This document shows positions 44,772 through 58,310 of a stretch of 64,000 nt of DNA, piece by piece (the first letter of the stretch is position 1; the number at the start of each line of letters is the position of its first letter). The stretch lies in contig NC_051071.1 in NCBI RefSeq assembly GCF_004664715.2, forward strand, positions 30,320,161 through 30,384,160. Direction: 5' to 3'. The notes beneath the pieces were generated by a model. That model was given only the letters and a program-made list of their open reading frames with translations. It was not told the DNA's origin and ran no database searches. This DNA is from Peromyscus leucopus. Taxonomy: Eukaryota; Chordata; Mammalia; Rodentia; Cricetidae. Both the position numbers and the translations under genes were made by a program.

Positions 44772-46879
44772 CTAAACAAAAACAAACAGATTATAGCCCT
44801 AGAAACAAACACCAGTATCCAGAGATGAGTTGGGGACAATGTATACCTTTCCTGCGGCCATCCATCAGCACCCTGTTTCATTTGTCTGTTCTTTTTCTCA
44901 AAAGGATATTATTGAGGTCCACACTGTGTGCTAGGTTATGCAAAGTAGAATTTCAGAGACAACCTTGGAGATCACCTCTCATAGGCCTCTCTTGTTCAAA
45001 ATTAGTCTCCAGAGAAGAGGTGTGACCTTGGTACCCTCACACCTACCTTAGCAATCTATAGCTAGGACTAGACGCTGTCTTTGCTACTCATTCACATGTC
45101 TGAGGAAACTGAGGCCAGAGATTTGCAAGCACAGGACAAAAGACAGCCATGAGGGGTGGAGGATGGGTGCAAGGGTGGTCTTGCTCCCAAGGTCACCTAA
45201 ACTGCCTTCCCTTCACTTCTCCCCTGTGCCTACATCTGCTCACAGCACTACACCCTCATTATGTGAGTCCTCTACCTAGGGCAATTTTGGATGAAGGTGC
45301 TGGAGCAACTTCTCAGTGTAAGGCATACTTTTTCCTTATACACTCCCATGAAGGCCATCAAAAAATTAGATTAGTGGTTTTGACATTTTTCTGCCCACTT
45401 GCTGGCCTAAGTCTCTGCATAGAGCCTCTATAGTGCTTTCTCACAGCCCATCTCAGTGTTTATAAGGTGGGAGAAGTTGTGGGACTTACCTGTCACTGAG
45501 CCAAGGTCAGGGGGAGCAAAGCCCGGCTTTATTAGACTTTGGAAAGTTTCCCAATAGAAGGTTACTTCTCACACACATACGTTGTACCAGGAAACACAGT
45601 TTGCAACAGTGTCTAACCCTGCTGAAAGCGTGAGCCACGGCCAGTAACCCACACCTAATACATCACCATAAATCTTCCTCCCATCACCTTTTCTCCTCTC
45701 CTCACTCCTCTGCAGTGAGGCATGGGAGGGTACTGGAAGAGGCACCCGCTCCTTACTCCAGGAGAGAAAAACGAACATGCTCTACCCTGTGCTGCCTGCT
45801 GCTCAGATTTACCACACAGTAGAAGTTGTGCCTGTGTTATAGAAGGACCTCAGGCTCCTAGAACCCTGGGTACCTTAAAAATTCATCTATATGTGTCTCT
45901 CAGTTCAGAATAGAGGAGGCAGGAGGAGGCAGATGAACCAGAGAACCACGCTGAGAAGTCCTCTGAAGCAACCACCCACCTGGCTTTGCTCACTGAGCAC
46001 CAATACCTCCAAACAAAATTGACAGCTCTGTGTAACCAGTGCTGAGGTTTCTACAGGATGATACCTACAATGGCCTTTACCCCAGGACCTTATAATGACA
46101 GAGTTCATTCTAAATGAAATCAAGCTACAGTGACCTGAGCTTGCATTTAGAGAAAAACCATCAGCTTATAGTTTTTCCTTCCTAAGAAGCGTATTAGCAG
46201 TCATAGCGTGGTAAGGCCAGACTCTGGCCCACTCTGGATTCTTCATCTTCTATACAGGGTTGATCCTCTTTGGGTCCCACATAGTCCTCCCTTGTGATCT
46301 GTCACTTCCTTTCTGGCTGCAAGGTCATATTTTAAGCTTTAACGTGTGCTTTCCTCTAAGCGTCTTTGTTATAGCAATCACAGGCCAGTTTTATATTTGA
46401 AAGAAAATGTAAAATGGTCAGATGGGGGTGTCTAATATACAAACGGATTAGCCTCATTGGCTGGAAACAGAGTGACTTGAATTTCCTGTGTAATGTTAAT
46501 AAACACCCTATGTGGAGTGGTCAGAGTGTTCCCTGCTTCACCATTTTATGCCTCTGCTCCATGGAGTGCATTAGCCTTGAGAAATGAGTCTGCAGGGAGC
46601 TGTTGAGACATTGGGATTTCTTTTTCAATATAGCCGATCTCATGCAATAACTTTCCGGAAAATAATTTGCCTAAATTAAATGAATGATTTCCCATGGACA
46701 GAGTTCTAAATCCCAGTCTAATGAGCTTGGGTCCCTTTGAAGAACATTTAATCTTCCAAATGCTGGATATTAACTCCTTACCCCACGGCACTTGGATAAA
46801 GACTTTCCACCATTACAATCAACAGAAGGCAGAGACAGGCCACCAAAGAGGAGAATATGCCTGCACATTGTACATTTGA
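44772..46879. other. Unique sequence, no gene seen
   Basis: Possible MIR scrap at about 45,095-45,125 ('tctgaggaaactgaggccag'). The frame at 45,149-45,433 (94 codons) and others have no known domain. Confidence 0.4.
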
Positions 46880-47144
46880 CAAGGAGTGGATATCCAGACT
46901 ATATAAGGAACTTCAAAATCCCAAAAGCAAATGAGTAATTCAATTAAAGAATAGGCCATAGCTCTAAAAACACATCTCCCAAAAGAAGCCTTCTAATTAA
47001 CTAACAGATATGTGAAAAATTGTTCAACCTTTATAATCTCTGAGAAAATGCAGTGCAAAACATACTATCTCGCCCATTGCCTAATATAAAAAAGACTAGC
47101 AGTAACATTGTGGAGAAAGGGGGATCTTTACATATTGTTGGTGA
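46880..47144 (+). mobile_element. Old L1 LINE (L1MA/L1MB-like) ORF2, left part
   Basis: 'gtggatatccagactatata', 'tagctctaaaaacacatctc' and 'ctgagaaaatgcagtgcaaa' are the plus-strand C-terminal third of ORF2, degraded. It is interrupted at about 47,145 by an LTR and resumes at 47,541. Confidence 0.8.
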
Positions 47145-47540
47145 GTTTTCTAGTTTCTTTCCTCTGATGCTATGATAAAAAAAAAATCTAACCAAAACCA
47201 GCCTGGGGGAGGAAAGAGTTTATTTCATCTTACCCTTACAGTTCATCTTTGACAGAAGTCAGGCAGGATCCTGGAGGCAGGAACCACAGAGGGATACTGT
47301 TTACTGGCTTGCTCCTCTTGGGTTGCTCAGTTATCTTTCTAATACAGCCTAGGGTGACTTACCCAGGGATAGCACTATCCATAGTGGTATTGGTCCTTCT
47401 ACATAGACTAGCAAGTAGTAAAATGCCTCAAAGACATGTCCACAGGCCCAGTATCATCATGATGATTCTTCAGTTGAGGGTCCCTCTTTCCAGATGACTC
47501 TAAGTCTGTGTCTAGATGACAGCTGAAGCTAACTAGAACA
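47145..47540 (-). mobile_element. Rodent MaLR/ERVL-type LTR inside old L1
   Basis: 'tctgatgctatgataaaa', 'gaggaaagagtttatttcat', 'gtcaggcaggatcctggag', 'tactggcttgctcctcttg' and 'gctaactagaaca' give the antisense layout also seen at 61.9-62.6 kb. It separates two continuous pieces of one L1, so it inserted later. Its 82-codon frame (47,249-47,497) is not a gene. Confidence 0.65.
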
Positions 47541-48230
47541 GTACGAGTGTAAATTAGTACAGCCATTATGCAAAGATATCAAGGAGATTTCTCATAAATT
47601 TAATAGCAATCCCAGTCCTGGGTATATATCCAAAAGAAACAAAATTAGTAAGTCAAAAATACAAGTGCATTCCCATTTTTGTGCCATATTAGTCACAACA
47701 ACTAAGAAGCAGAAAGGGTCAACATTCCCATCCACTGATGAACAGATAAAGAGGATTGTTACAGATACTCAATGGAGTACTTTTCAAACAAGAAAAAAAG
47801 GATGAGATCTTTCTATGTGTGGTAACATGGATGGAACTGGATCATTATTTTATATGAAATAAGCCAGACACAGAAAGACAGGTGTTATATTATCTCATTT
47901 ATAATTGAAGCCTAAGAGAGTGGCTCTCATAGAAGTTCAGTATTGGGAGTCTGTGGAGAATGCTTAGGGAGAAAGGAGTGAGGTGAAGTTGATCAATAGC
48001 TATTAAGTTTATATCTGTATAGTGGTAGGAAGTTCAAGCATGCCATTGTACAGTAGGGTGACAATAGACAACAATAAAATCCTATATACTTCAGAAACCT
48101 AAAAGAAGAGATTTTAATTTTTTCACCAGAAAGAATTCCTTGAGGTATGTGTGTTTACACTGACTAAATATTGCACAATGTATACAATACTAAAATATTA
48201 TAGGTACAACTTTACGAATCATTTAAAAGT
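47541..48230 (+). mobile_element. Old L1 LINE (L1MA/L1MB-like), right part and 3' UTR
   Basis: Continues directly: 'gtgtaaattagtacagccat', 'tgggtatatatccaaaagaa', 'ggtaacatggatggaactgg' and 'gggtgacaatagacaaca'. It ends in the old-L1 3' UTR near 'gcacaatgtatacaatacta'. No intact frame remains. Confidence 0.82.
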
Positions 48231-48381
48231 AAGTTTTAAAAAAGATTAGTCACAAAAAAAGAATTTACAGTGCTCTTTCATTCTTAAGACAAACTAATGT
48301 AGAATACTATCATTCCAAATGAAAACCTGAAGGCAATATTATACACATTTCAGTAGCAAACTTAGATCCATGCATACATGG

Positions 48382-48732
48382 TGCTGTGGTTTGGGTGTGG
48401 AATGTGCCACACAAGCTGTGTCTAAGCACTTGGTACTCAGCAAAACTGTATGGAGAGGTTATATATGGAGTCTTTGGAACAGAGTCTAACTGATAGACAT
48501 AGCTCACTGTGAGTGCACCTTAAAGGTTACAGCCCTGCTTTATTTCTGGTCCCAGCTCTCAATCTGCCACTGCCAGTATTTAACCAGACACAAGCTCCCA
48601 CAACAACAGACTGACCAATCCAGCTGCTGTGCCTTCAGGATAGCACCCCTGAACTGAGAGACACAATGAACCTTTACTTCATTACATTACTTTTGTCAGG
48701 GATTATATCACAGCAATGAGAAAAGGAAAAGA
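48382..48732 (+). mobile_element. Rodent MT/MaLR-type solo LTR
   Basis: Starts 'tgctgtggtttgggtgtgg', passes 'cctgctttatttctggtccc' and 'cttttgtcagggattatatc', and ends 'acagcaatgagaaaaggaa'. The end block is typical for MT/MaLR LTRs. Substantially diverged. Confidence 0.55.
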
Positions 48733-49546
48733 TATACATATGTCTCTAAGGCCAAAGCTGAGCACTTAACCTTTATACTACAATGCTCAGGAACCTATGG
48801 GATAGAACAGTGCATCACCTCTACATTGTAATGTGGAGAAGCTACCTCCTAAACACAATCCATGTTATCAAGAAGGCAACATCCCCAGTTCCATCCTGTT
48901 AAAAACTGCCTACTAATCACATGGCTGCTTTCATCTCTAATGTCTCTGAACCATTTGTCTAAGTTTTCAAAGTTTCAGCACTTTGGCAAGTTCTTGCCAA
49001 GTCTTTAGAAGAAAGTAAAATCTTTTGAATGACAAGATTTCCTTTTGAGAAAAGAGGGAACAACATGGGTAAGTAAAGGAGCATTTTATCCTGATGAAAG
49101 GAATTCACAGAAGACGATTCAGCTGAATGTCTTTGAGGCCAACAGGTCCAAACATGAGAACTAGTTTGCTTTTTTCATATGCCTATCAGCCAGGTCTATT
49201 CTAGCTTCCTGGTTCTTACTCTCTATTCTTGATCGCCACACCTTACACTTTTCTACCTGATTCAAGACTGTAAACTTAGTCCATCCTTTGTAAGTATGTT
49301 TAAAAAAAATAGTAATTAAAAGATAGAGCTTGACATAATGTACATGGTCTGAGACAAAAGACTGAAATATCATGAGGCTGGCATAACATTTGAGATAAGA
49401 CCTGAGAGATGATGGGGAGGCAATAAAGCATAATAGGACAGAGATACTATTGGGACTCTGCATGAAGGTTCTCAGACCAAAGTGAAACTCAGAAAACAAA
49501 ACAGGGGAAAACTGACTGCTCCAGAAGCTGTCTCATACTCTAATGG
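48733..49546. other. Unique sequence, no gene seen
   Basis: A 112-codon minus-strand frame (49,161-49,499) has no known domain. No repeat family recognised. Confidence 0.4.
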
Positions 49547-49557
49547 GCGCGCGCGTG

Positions 49558-49615
<58 letters not shown>
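49547..49615. repeat. (GC)n-(CA)n alternating purine-pyrimidine tract
   Basis: 'gcgcgcgcgtgcacgcgcgc' runs directly into about 24 CA units. The 69-bp stretch alternates purine and pyrimidine without a break and contains many CpG, making it a strong Z-DNA candidate. Confidence 0.96.
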
Positions 49616-49616
<1 letters not shown>

Positions 49617-50195
49617 TTGGTTCCTCAGGTGAGTAACTGTTGGATGGACCAGCTGACAGGTGGGAAATCCTTGCACAGAGCTATGACAAGGGGAAGTCTG
49701 TGGGAAAAGGTGCTGTTATTTAGCTGGCCCACCCCTACTGAGTGAGTCCAAAGTTTCCCTTGGATTCATTCCCACCTGAACTTCCACTCTTGTGAGCTAA
49801 AAGGGCCTTTCACATTCATGTTTTATACAAAGAAAGAGATGAGGGTTAAGTAGCAGCTGCTCAGAGTTGGGTGTAGAGACAAAACACATACACATACATG
49901 TGTGGTTGTAAAATGATTATATTTTTAAAAGAAACTTAAAACCTTCCATCCATGCTTCTCAGAATTGCTATCCAGCTAAAGAGTGTTGGGTAAGCAAAGC
50001 ACTTTATGAGAGATGGCGAGAGGAATGAGAGCATGTTCCACAAAGCAGGGTGTTGACTGAGGAGGTGATAGACCCTTGCCACTGGCTGAGTACCCAGCCC
50101 AGAGGCACAAACTCTGCTTACACTGGGATTTCATGTTAAAGTGGAACCACAGCCTTGTGGGTCTAGGAAAATTCTTCCTGACATCAGCATTCACT
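49616..50195. other. Unique sequence, nothing recognised
   Basis: No repeat or coding signal identified. Confidence 0.4.
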
Positions 50196-50400
50196 GCAAT
50201 CATTCATTTAATAAATAACTGCTGAGTACCTACTATGTGTCTGCCCCTATTTGAATCTAAAAATTCATGAGTGGAGAAAAACATATCTCTTGTAGAATTA
50301 TGTTCTGATGGAGCAAAGACAGACAGTAAGTAAACAACAGGAAGCATGGTCAGTGTGTCAGACATTGTTACCTCCACAGAAACACTGGAGCCAGAAAAGG
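50196..50400 (+). mobile_element. L2 LINE 3' remnant
   Basis: 'tcattcatttaataaataac', 'tgctgagtacctactatgtg', 'tagaattatgttctgatgga' and 'gacagacagtaagtaaacaa' follow the L2 3' end layout. Confidence 0.65.
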
Positions 50401-50684
50401 AATTAAGAATTGCTGAAAGGGCTGCTTCCAGCCAAGGTGGAGGAATAGAGGCCAGGTTCACCACTTTCACTTTAAACAGCTGAAACTCTGAACAATCTAA
50501 GGGATACAGTGGTCTTCAAGCCACAGCTTACTTCTTGAAGAGTTTCTAGTGTAGTATAAGAAGCAGAAAAGGAACACAGGCAGAGTCTAACATGCTCTCT
50601 GACTTGAGAAAGGGATGCTGTGTAGTGCCTAGAGAGATTGCAGCAGATTGAATATTCAGAGAAGTATGCCAGAGAGTGTAGATG
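50401..50684. other. Unique spacer
   Basis: No feature recognised. Confidence 0.35.
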
Positions 50685-51168
50685 AATTTTTAAACAGTCT
50701 TATTAAATAGGAAACACAGAGCCAAATACAGAGGTAATAGCTGAAGAGATCAGAGAAATAGCCAATAGTCACAACTAGCCTTAGCTTACCACCACCCCGT
50801 AGCTTTACCACCATGCTGTAGCTTCCCCAGAGAGAGCTTCTTCCTGTCTAATCTGTGCTTTTATTGCCTTCCTGTTCTGCCTTCTCATTGGCTCTATGCC
50901 CAACCACATGACTTCTCGTCACTGCCTATCTATACAGACCTCCAGGTCTCTATGGTTGGTACTGGTATTAAAGGTGTGTGTCACCACATTTGGCTGTGTC
51001 CTTGAACACACAAAGACTCTGCCTGCCACGTGATCAGGTTACGGGCGTATGCTACCACTGCCTGACTTTTGTTTTATGGCTCACTATGACCTCTGCTCTC
51101 CAGGCAAACTTTATTTATTAACATACAAATAAAATATCACATTTCAGCCCAAATAAAATATCACCACA
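50685..51168 (-). mobile_element. ERVK-like solo LTR containing SINE-like modules
   Basis: Read on the minus strand it begins near 'ggtgatattttatttgggct'. It carries 'caataaaagcacagatta' as a TATA-like core, then 'gacaggaagaagctctctct', and ends near 'cctatttaataagactg'. Two blocks resemble the reverse complement of a B1 head ('gtattaaaggtgtgtgtcac' at 50,968 and 'cgtatgctaccactgcctga' at 51,045), so part of the U3 seems SINE-derived. 'aaataaaatatcac' is directly repeated near 51,127 and 51,151. Family assignment is from layout only. Confidence 0.55.
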
Positions 51169-52116
51169 AGAGAGGACAGCTGTTCACAGAAAACTCAGGA
51201 GATCTTTAGGGTCCACCTTGAGTACTTAACAGAGTACTGATCACCACCTACACATAGGTGATCAGTACTGGGGAAAACATATTCAGACTGGGGAAAAATG
51301 ACCTTGAGATGGCAGTGCGCTTGTTATGCTCAAGAAACCTTGCACAGCTTTAGGGGTCCCAATAGAATGGTAAGAAAATCAGGGAGGTCATGGAAGTCAG
51401 CCTGAGTAGGGACTTAGTAGCATTGAAAAGAGGTTAGCTTTATTCCAAGAGACTTGTGTTCATAACAGAATCTTGAGGACAGATGTGGCATGACATGACA
51501 TATTTATTTTAAAAGAGAATTTGCCTTGGGTACTTGTTATGAAGACTTTCCTAAAAATGTTCATTTATTCAAAGGTTAGATCTCAGACAGGTGCTACTGA
51601 GAGATGCTGTGGCCCTTTTGGAGATAGAACCAACTTGGAGGTAGAATCACTGGAGTGTGTCCTCTAAAGAGACTGTGGAACAAAGTCTATACTAAGCTAG
51701 GACTCCAAGAAAGACCATTCTCTCCCCAGTATTTTCTTTTTATAGCACTGGTGTGGAAATATCTGAGTCCACAGTTTTATAGAGAAAGCAAAGTACAAAA
51801 CAGAAGTTGTTATTGTCCTCTAATCTGAATTTTAACTCTTAGAAAAAACCCATGTTCAGCCTTATCTTCTAAAATTCTTTAAATTATATTGTGATCTTTT
51901 TGTAATTATCACTTATGAACATTTTCCTTTTGGAAACCTCATCAGTAGGATAGTAACAAGTCCAGATAGAATTTAGATATTCTTGGTTCTTCAGACCAAC
52001 TGTCATCAATATCCATCTGGAGTCATAACAAATAATTTATCATATTGATGAACAAACAAATGTGTCATCTTATATTTTAAATAATGTGTAATAATTCCTT
52101 GTTTATTGTTGACCTT
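51169..52116. other. Unique sequence, no gene seen
   Basis: 'aggtgatcagtactg' at about 51,256-51,270 is the inverse of 'agtactgatcacc' at about 51,232-51,244, a short inverted repeat. Nothing else is recognised. Confidence 0.4.
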
Positions 52117-52477
52117 TGTTATGGATTGAATGCTCACACGTTTGAACAGTGGGTCTCCAGGTGATGGCACTGTGTAAGGAAGCTGTGGAATGTTTAAGAG
52201 GTTGAAATTCTCTGGAGGAAGCAGGTCAATGGGAGTGGGCCTTGAAGCCTTATGGCCCTGCCCTACTTCCTGTTCATCCTCTGCTTCCTGAGTGTGGATG
52301 CAACATGACCAGCCAGCTTCCTGCTCCTGCCACTGTGTCATCTCTGCCTAGTGCCATGTCTTCCCTGGTGTGAAAGACTGTATCCCTCTGGAACTCTAAG
52401 AGAAAAATAAATTTTTACTCCCTTGAGTTGCTTTTATCAGGATATTTTATAATAGCAACAAAAAAGTAACTAAGACA
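52117..52477 (+). mobile_element. Rodent MT/MaLR-type solo LTR
   Basis: Starts 'tgttatggattgaatgctca' and passes 'ggagtgggccttgaagcct', 'cctctgcttcctgagtgtgg' and 'ggatgcaacatgaccagcca'. It ends 'aagtaactaagaca' after 'gagaaaaataaatttttact' (poly-A signal region). Solo, with no visible duplication. Confidence 0.7.
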
Positions 52478-52738
52478 GTTCTAACTCTTAGTAAAGGTGA
52501 ATAGAAACCTAATCAGGTTAAAGAAAACTAGTCTTAAAATTAACTAACAGAATCACCCTAAATGTAGTGCATGAGATGAATTCTTATTAAAATTCACTTT
52601 GTCATTCATGTAGAGCTTTTGGACAATGCAATAAGACTAAACAAAGAAATAAGACTCATAAATGTAAAAAAATGTTTAAATAAGGAGGCAACTTTGTATG
52701 GAAAGTATGTAATTGTATATTAATAAAATATGATAAAG
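52478..52738. other. Unique spacer
   Basis: No feature recognised. Confidence 0.35.
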
Positions 52739-52855
52739 GGCTGGGCATGTTTGGCATATGCCTTTAATTCTACCACTCAGGAGGCAGAAGCAGGTGGATC
52801 TCTGTGAATTAAGGGCTATTTTCTTCTACATAGTAAGTTCTATAATAAGAAACTC
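52739..52855 (+). mobile_element. B1 SINE, diverged
   Basis: 'ggctgggcatgtttggcat', 'atgcctttaattctaccact' and 'caggaggcagaagcaggtgg' followed by 'atctctgtgaatt' are the B1 head and body. The 3' half is degraded and no clear tail remains. Confidence 0.8.
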
Positions 52856-53880
52856 TTAACTAAGAAGATAGTTCAGTAATGTGATTTCTTTTATTGTCTG
52901 TTTTTAAATGATTATTTTTATACATAAAACAATGAATTAGAAGATGCAGCAAAAAGATGTCTTTTATAAAAGTAAAACCCTTTAACTGTTTAATGAATAT
53001 CCATCAAAAATAAATGTATTCAGTTTATATGATTGGCACTTAAACACTATTTATAGTATTTAGCCTATCGAGAACTTAGCAAATGTTGATAGTTTGATTA
53101 CAAAAGTATCTAAGGAATACCAAAAAGTATTAAGGGAGGCAGGTCAGGGGAGAGCCACTGACATAAACCAGGCAGGAGATGGGATGGTGCTGAAGCAGGA
53201 GGGGGGCAATGGACACTGCAAAGAGGAAAACACTTAGCTAACATTTTAAGAACTAGAATTTGACAAAATGGTTTCAACTAAATGAGACATGAAGGAACCT
53301 TTTCAGGATGATGCTGGCCTTCACAAGCCACTAGGAACAACTGAGAAGGCAAACCCAAGGGCAGAATCTGGAGAAGGAGCAAAGATCTCTCTTCCTTGAG
53401 AAGTGTTAGAGCTGAGGTGCTGAGGTATCAAGGTGAAAAGCCAACACCCTTGATGTTTCATTCTAAGCCCGAACTTAAGCAAGCGATGATTTCATTCATT
53501 GTACTTAGTCAATGAAAGTAATCGAGATCTTGGCCATAAATGTATACTTACTGTCATTGACCCCAGACTTTCAGGAATAGATGTGAATGGACAAAATGGG
53601 ACAAGAAAACTGGCAAAAAAAAATCTCCAACATTCAGCATCTCTGAGGACAGAAGACCCATGAAGGAACATGAGACTGAATAATAAATAAAAGTAAAAAG
53701 GAAAACCAGCCTGGCTGCTGAATGACCTGTGAGGAGGGAAGGCTCATTGACCTAAGGGAAGGGAATGATACAATAATGTGAAGTTTGGAAAGAGAGCACT
53801 GGGTTCCAAATCCCAAAAGAAAAGTATAAGTTTTGCTTAAATGATGTTAGAATAAATGAATCTAAGAATAAAAGAGAAGA
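52856..53880. other. Unique sequence, no gene seen
   Basis: AT-rich first half. No repeat or coding signal identified. Confidence 0.4.
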
Positions 53881-53995
53881 ATTTGAGATATAGCTCAGTG
53901 ATGCAACACTTTTTCAGCATATACAAAATCCCAAGTTCAATACCCAGCACCACAAAAAGGAGGAAGGGAGAAAGGAAAGGAAGAAGGGAGGAGAT
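53881..53995 (+). mobile_element. ID SINE with purine-rich tail
   Basis: 'gagatatagctcagtgatg', 'ttttcagcatatacaaaatc' and 'aagttcaatacccagcacca' match ID with an intact-looking A-box/B-box order. An AGGA-rich tail follows at about 53,955-53,995. Confidence 0.75.
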
Positions 53996-55084
53996 GAAGA
54001 AACCATTACAATGAAGAAAAAATAAAATTTAAATTTGTTCATGAAAGAGAACTGTAAACTTCGTACCATAGTATGCAAGAGAGGGCCTTTAGTGGGATAA
54101 CCATCCCCCTTCAGTGGTTTTAGGGGAATCCATATCTAAGCATCAGGAGCATTCTCTTCCATTGATCATACCCCTAATTAGTAGATACTTCTAAAATGCA
54201 GAGCAGGAAAATAATTCAGAAATCACAGAGGCATAGCTAAGTTATGGTGGACTATATAAGAACTGGTGTGAAGATATAGCCAGACTGAACCTCACACACT
54301 GAGAAGAGAATGTGGGAGATGATGTACATCCCATGAGGATTGCAGCGGATGCCAAGGCTAAGAGGGGATTCCGCTCAGCTAGGCCACTGTGAGAAAATGT
54401 TACAGAGGATAGTCCACAGACAGCACAGCCTTATTGCCCACAGTCCTGGAACAAGTGCCACATCAAGGAGATCTGACATCTCATGGAGGCTTATTTTCAT
54501 TCTCACAGATGCTCCTTTCCCTTGTGAGGCTTCACATGCTCAGAGGGAAAAGCAGGTCCCTGGGGAAAGGACTAATATTGCCTGTGTTCTCCATCATGAC
54601 CTCATCACCAAGATTCCACCCCCTTCCACCACTTGGGCTATAGCAAGTGGGGAAATGTAATGTGTAAACAGAGGATTGTGGCAGATCCATTAGCCAAAGC
54701 CTTGTTAGACTGAATGATGCAGAACTGAGAAGATAAAAGCCACAGTTCACCTGGCCAAGAAGAAGCCATGATATATTTTTGAGCATATGAGCAATGAGTA
54801 GATAGATACCAGGAAGCCTGGAAGCAAGAGGAACTAAAAAAAAAAACTGAAAATTTATAAGTCTAGAACAGTTAAGCCCAAGGGGATAGAATAGTTCTGT
54901 GACAGAGACCACAAGAACAATAAATGTGATGTATTCTTAGGTGAAGGCATAAAAATCTCTGATGATCAGGCAAAAATAAAAGACAAAATAATCATCTCTC
55001 AGAATAAAGCCCTTCATCTCTTGAGCTTTGTAGATAAATCTCCTTAGTATTCTTGGGAAACTAGTATTATTAATGTCATTAACA
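53996..55084. other. Unassigned sequence, no gene confirmed
   Basis: A 106-codon plus-strand frame (54,340-54,660) and a 126-codon minus-strand frame (54,532-54,912) overlap each other, and neither has a recognisable domain. 'ggactatataagaactgg' at about 54,248 looks like a TATA box but stands alone. Confidence 0.35.
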
Positions 55085-55262
55085 TGTTTAAACCCTCCAA
55101 GTATTTTCCCACATCCACTAGTCTTGATTTTCATAATCACCATAAGAGGCAACAGGACTACTGTCTCCATTTTAAAGATGGAGCCACTATAGTCCAAAGA
55201 GGTTACTTGGTTTCTCAAAGTCACTTTGTTAGTGACAGATTTAATCTGCCAGGCCTAATCAC
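55085..55262 (+). mobile_element. MIR SINE
   Basis: 'attttcataatcaccataag', 'ctgtctccattttaaagatg', 'aaagaggttacttggtttc' and 'tcaaagtcactttgttag' match MIR in order. Confidence 0.72.
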
Positions 55263-55829
55263 TATACAATAACCACACCTCTGGTTGTCATTCTCTGATA
55301 ATGAACCATCAACTTGATTAAAATTACTCTACGGGTTGAATTGGCTTAGAAAGCCCATTGGAAAGGTCACTGTGGCTTGGTGTAAGTTTATTTAATAAAT
55401 ATTTTTCTTATTTGGAGGTTTTAATTTTAAGTATGTGGTCTACTCTTTTTTGTATGATTATTTGCTCAAAAAAATTTTAGTCAGCAACACACCTCATAAA
55501 AATTTAATATGTTTCAGAGCTCCTTTTACTGTTTAAAAAGCACAAATCAGTCATTCTTGAATTTTGAATACACTGCCCCTATAATTAGGCTCTCTCTGAG
55601 GAAGGTCCTTCCAAACCCTAAAATGAAATGGCTCTTTTTTTAAGGAAAACAACATTGAAGTGAAGGGTTGTCTTAGATTATTCCTTACTTTACACCAAAG
55701 ATCTAAACACCAGCCCCTCAGACACACTGTGGCTGTCCATCACTTACATATTTATCTCTTAGATGCCATCATGAAGATGCCTAGCTCTCAAGGATAGCTT
55801 TCAGAACAGAAGAGCAATAGATGGTGGCT
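55263..55829. other. Unique sequence, nothing recognised
   Basis: No repeat or coding signal identified. Confidence 0.35.
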
Positions 55830-55955
55830 TGGGGTCAGGATAGCTTTGAGTCCCAATCCTAGCTTCTCAGTATCCTTAAACATATAATCTTATTTAACAA
55901 GTTAACTGTCACCTCAGAGTATCAGTTTCTTGCATCTATCATAAAACTCCAAGTT
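55830..55955 (+). mobile_element. MIR SINE remnant
   Basis: 'ctttgagtcccaatcctagc' and 'cagagtatcagtttcttgca' with 'tctatcataaaactcc' resemble the MIR 5' and core blocks. Confidence 0.55.
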
Positions 55956-58115
<2,160 letters not shown>

Positions 58116-58190
58116 GGGGAAAGGAGAGGAAGGAGAAGAGGGAGGGAGAAAGGGGAAAGGGAGAGAAGGAGAAAGAGAGAGGAAAATAAA

Positions 58191-58310
58191 TACCAGGGAG
58201 GTCAGAGGGAAGCTTTGGGGAATTTGTTCTCTCCTTCTACTTTTGGTACCAGGGATCAAACTCAGGCATGTGTAACAAGCACTTTCACGTGCTGAGCCAC
58301 CTTGATGGCT
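58191..58310 (-). mobile_element. Rodent SINE-like repeat beside the microsatellite
   Basis: 'caaactcaggcatgtgtaac' and 'tgctgagccaccttgatggc' repeat the layout seen at 4.55-4.84 kb: a TG tract followed by a B2/B3-like block ending in a 'gagccacc' head complement. Confidence 0.5.

Noticed and set aside
54248..54265. TATA-box-like 'ggactatataagaactgg' as a promoter
   Set aside because: It is isolated, with no initiator, CpG island or coding frame downstream.
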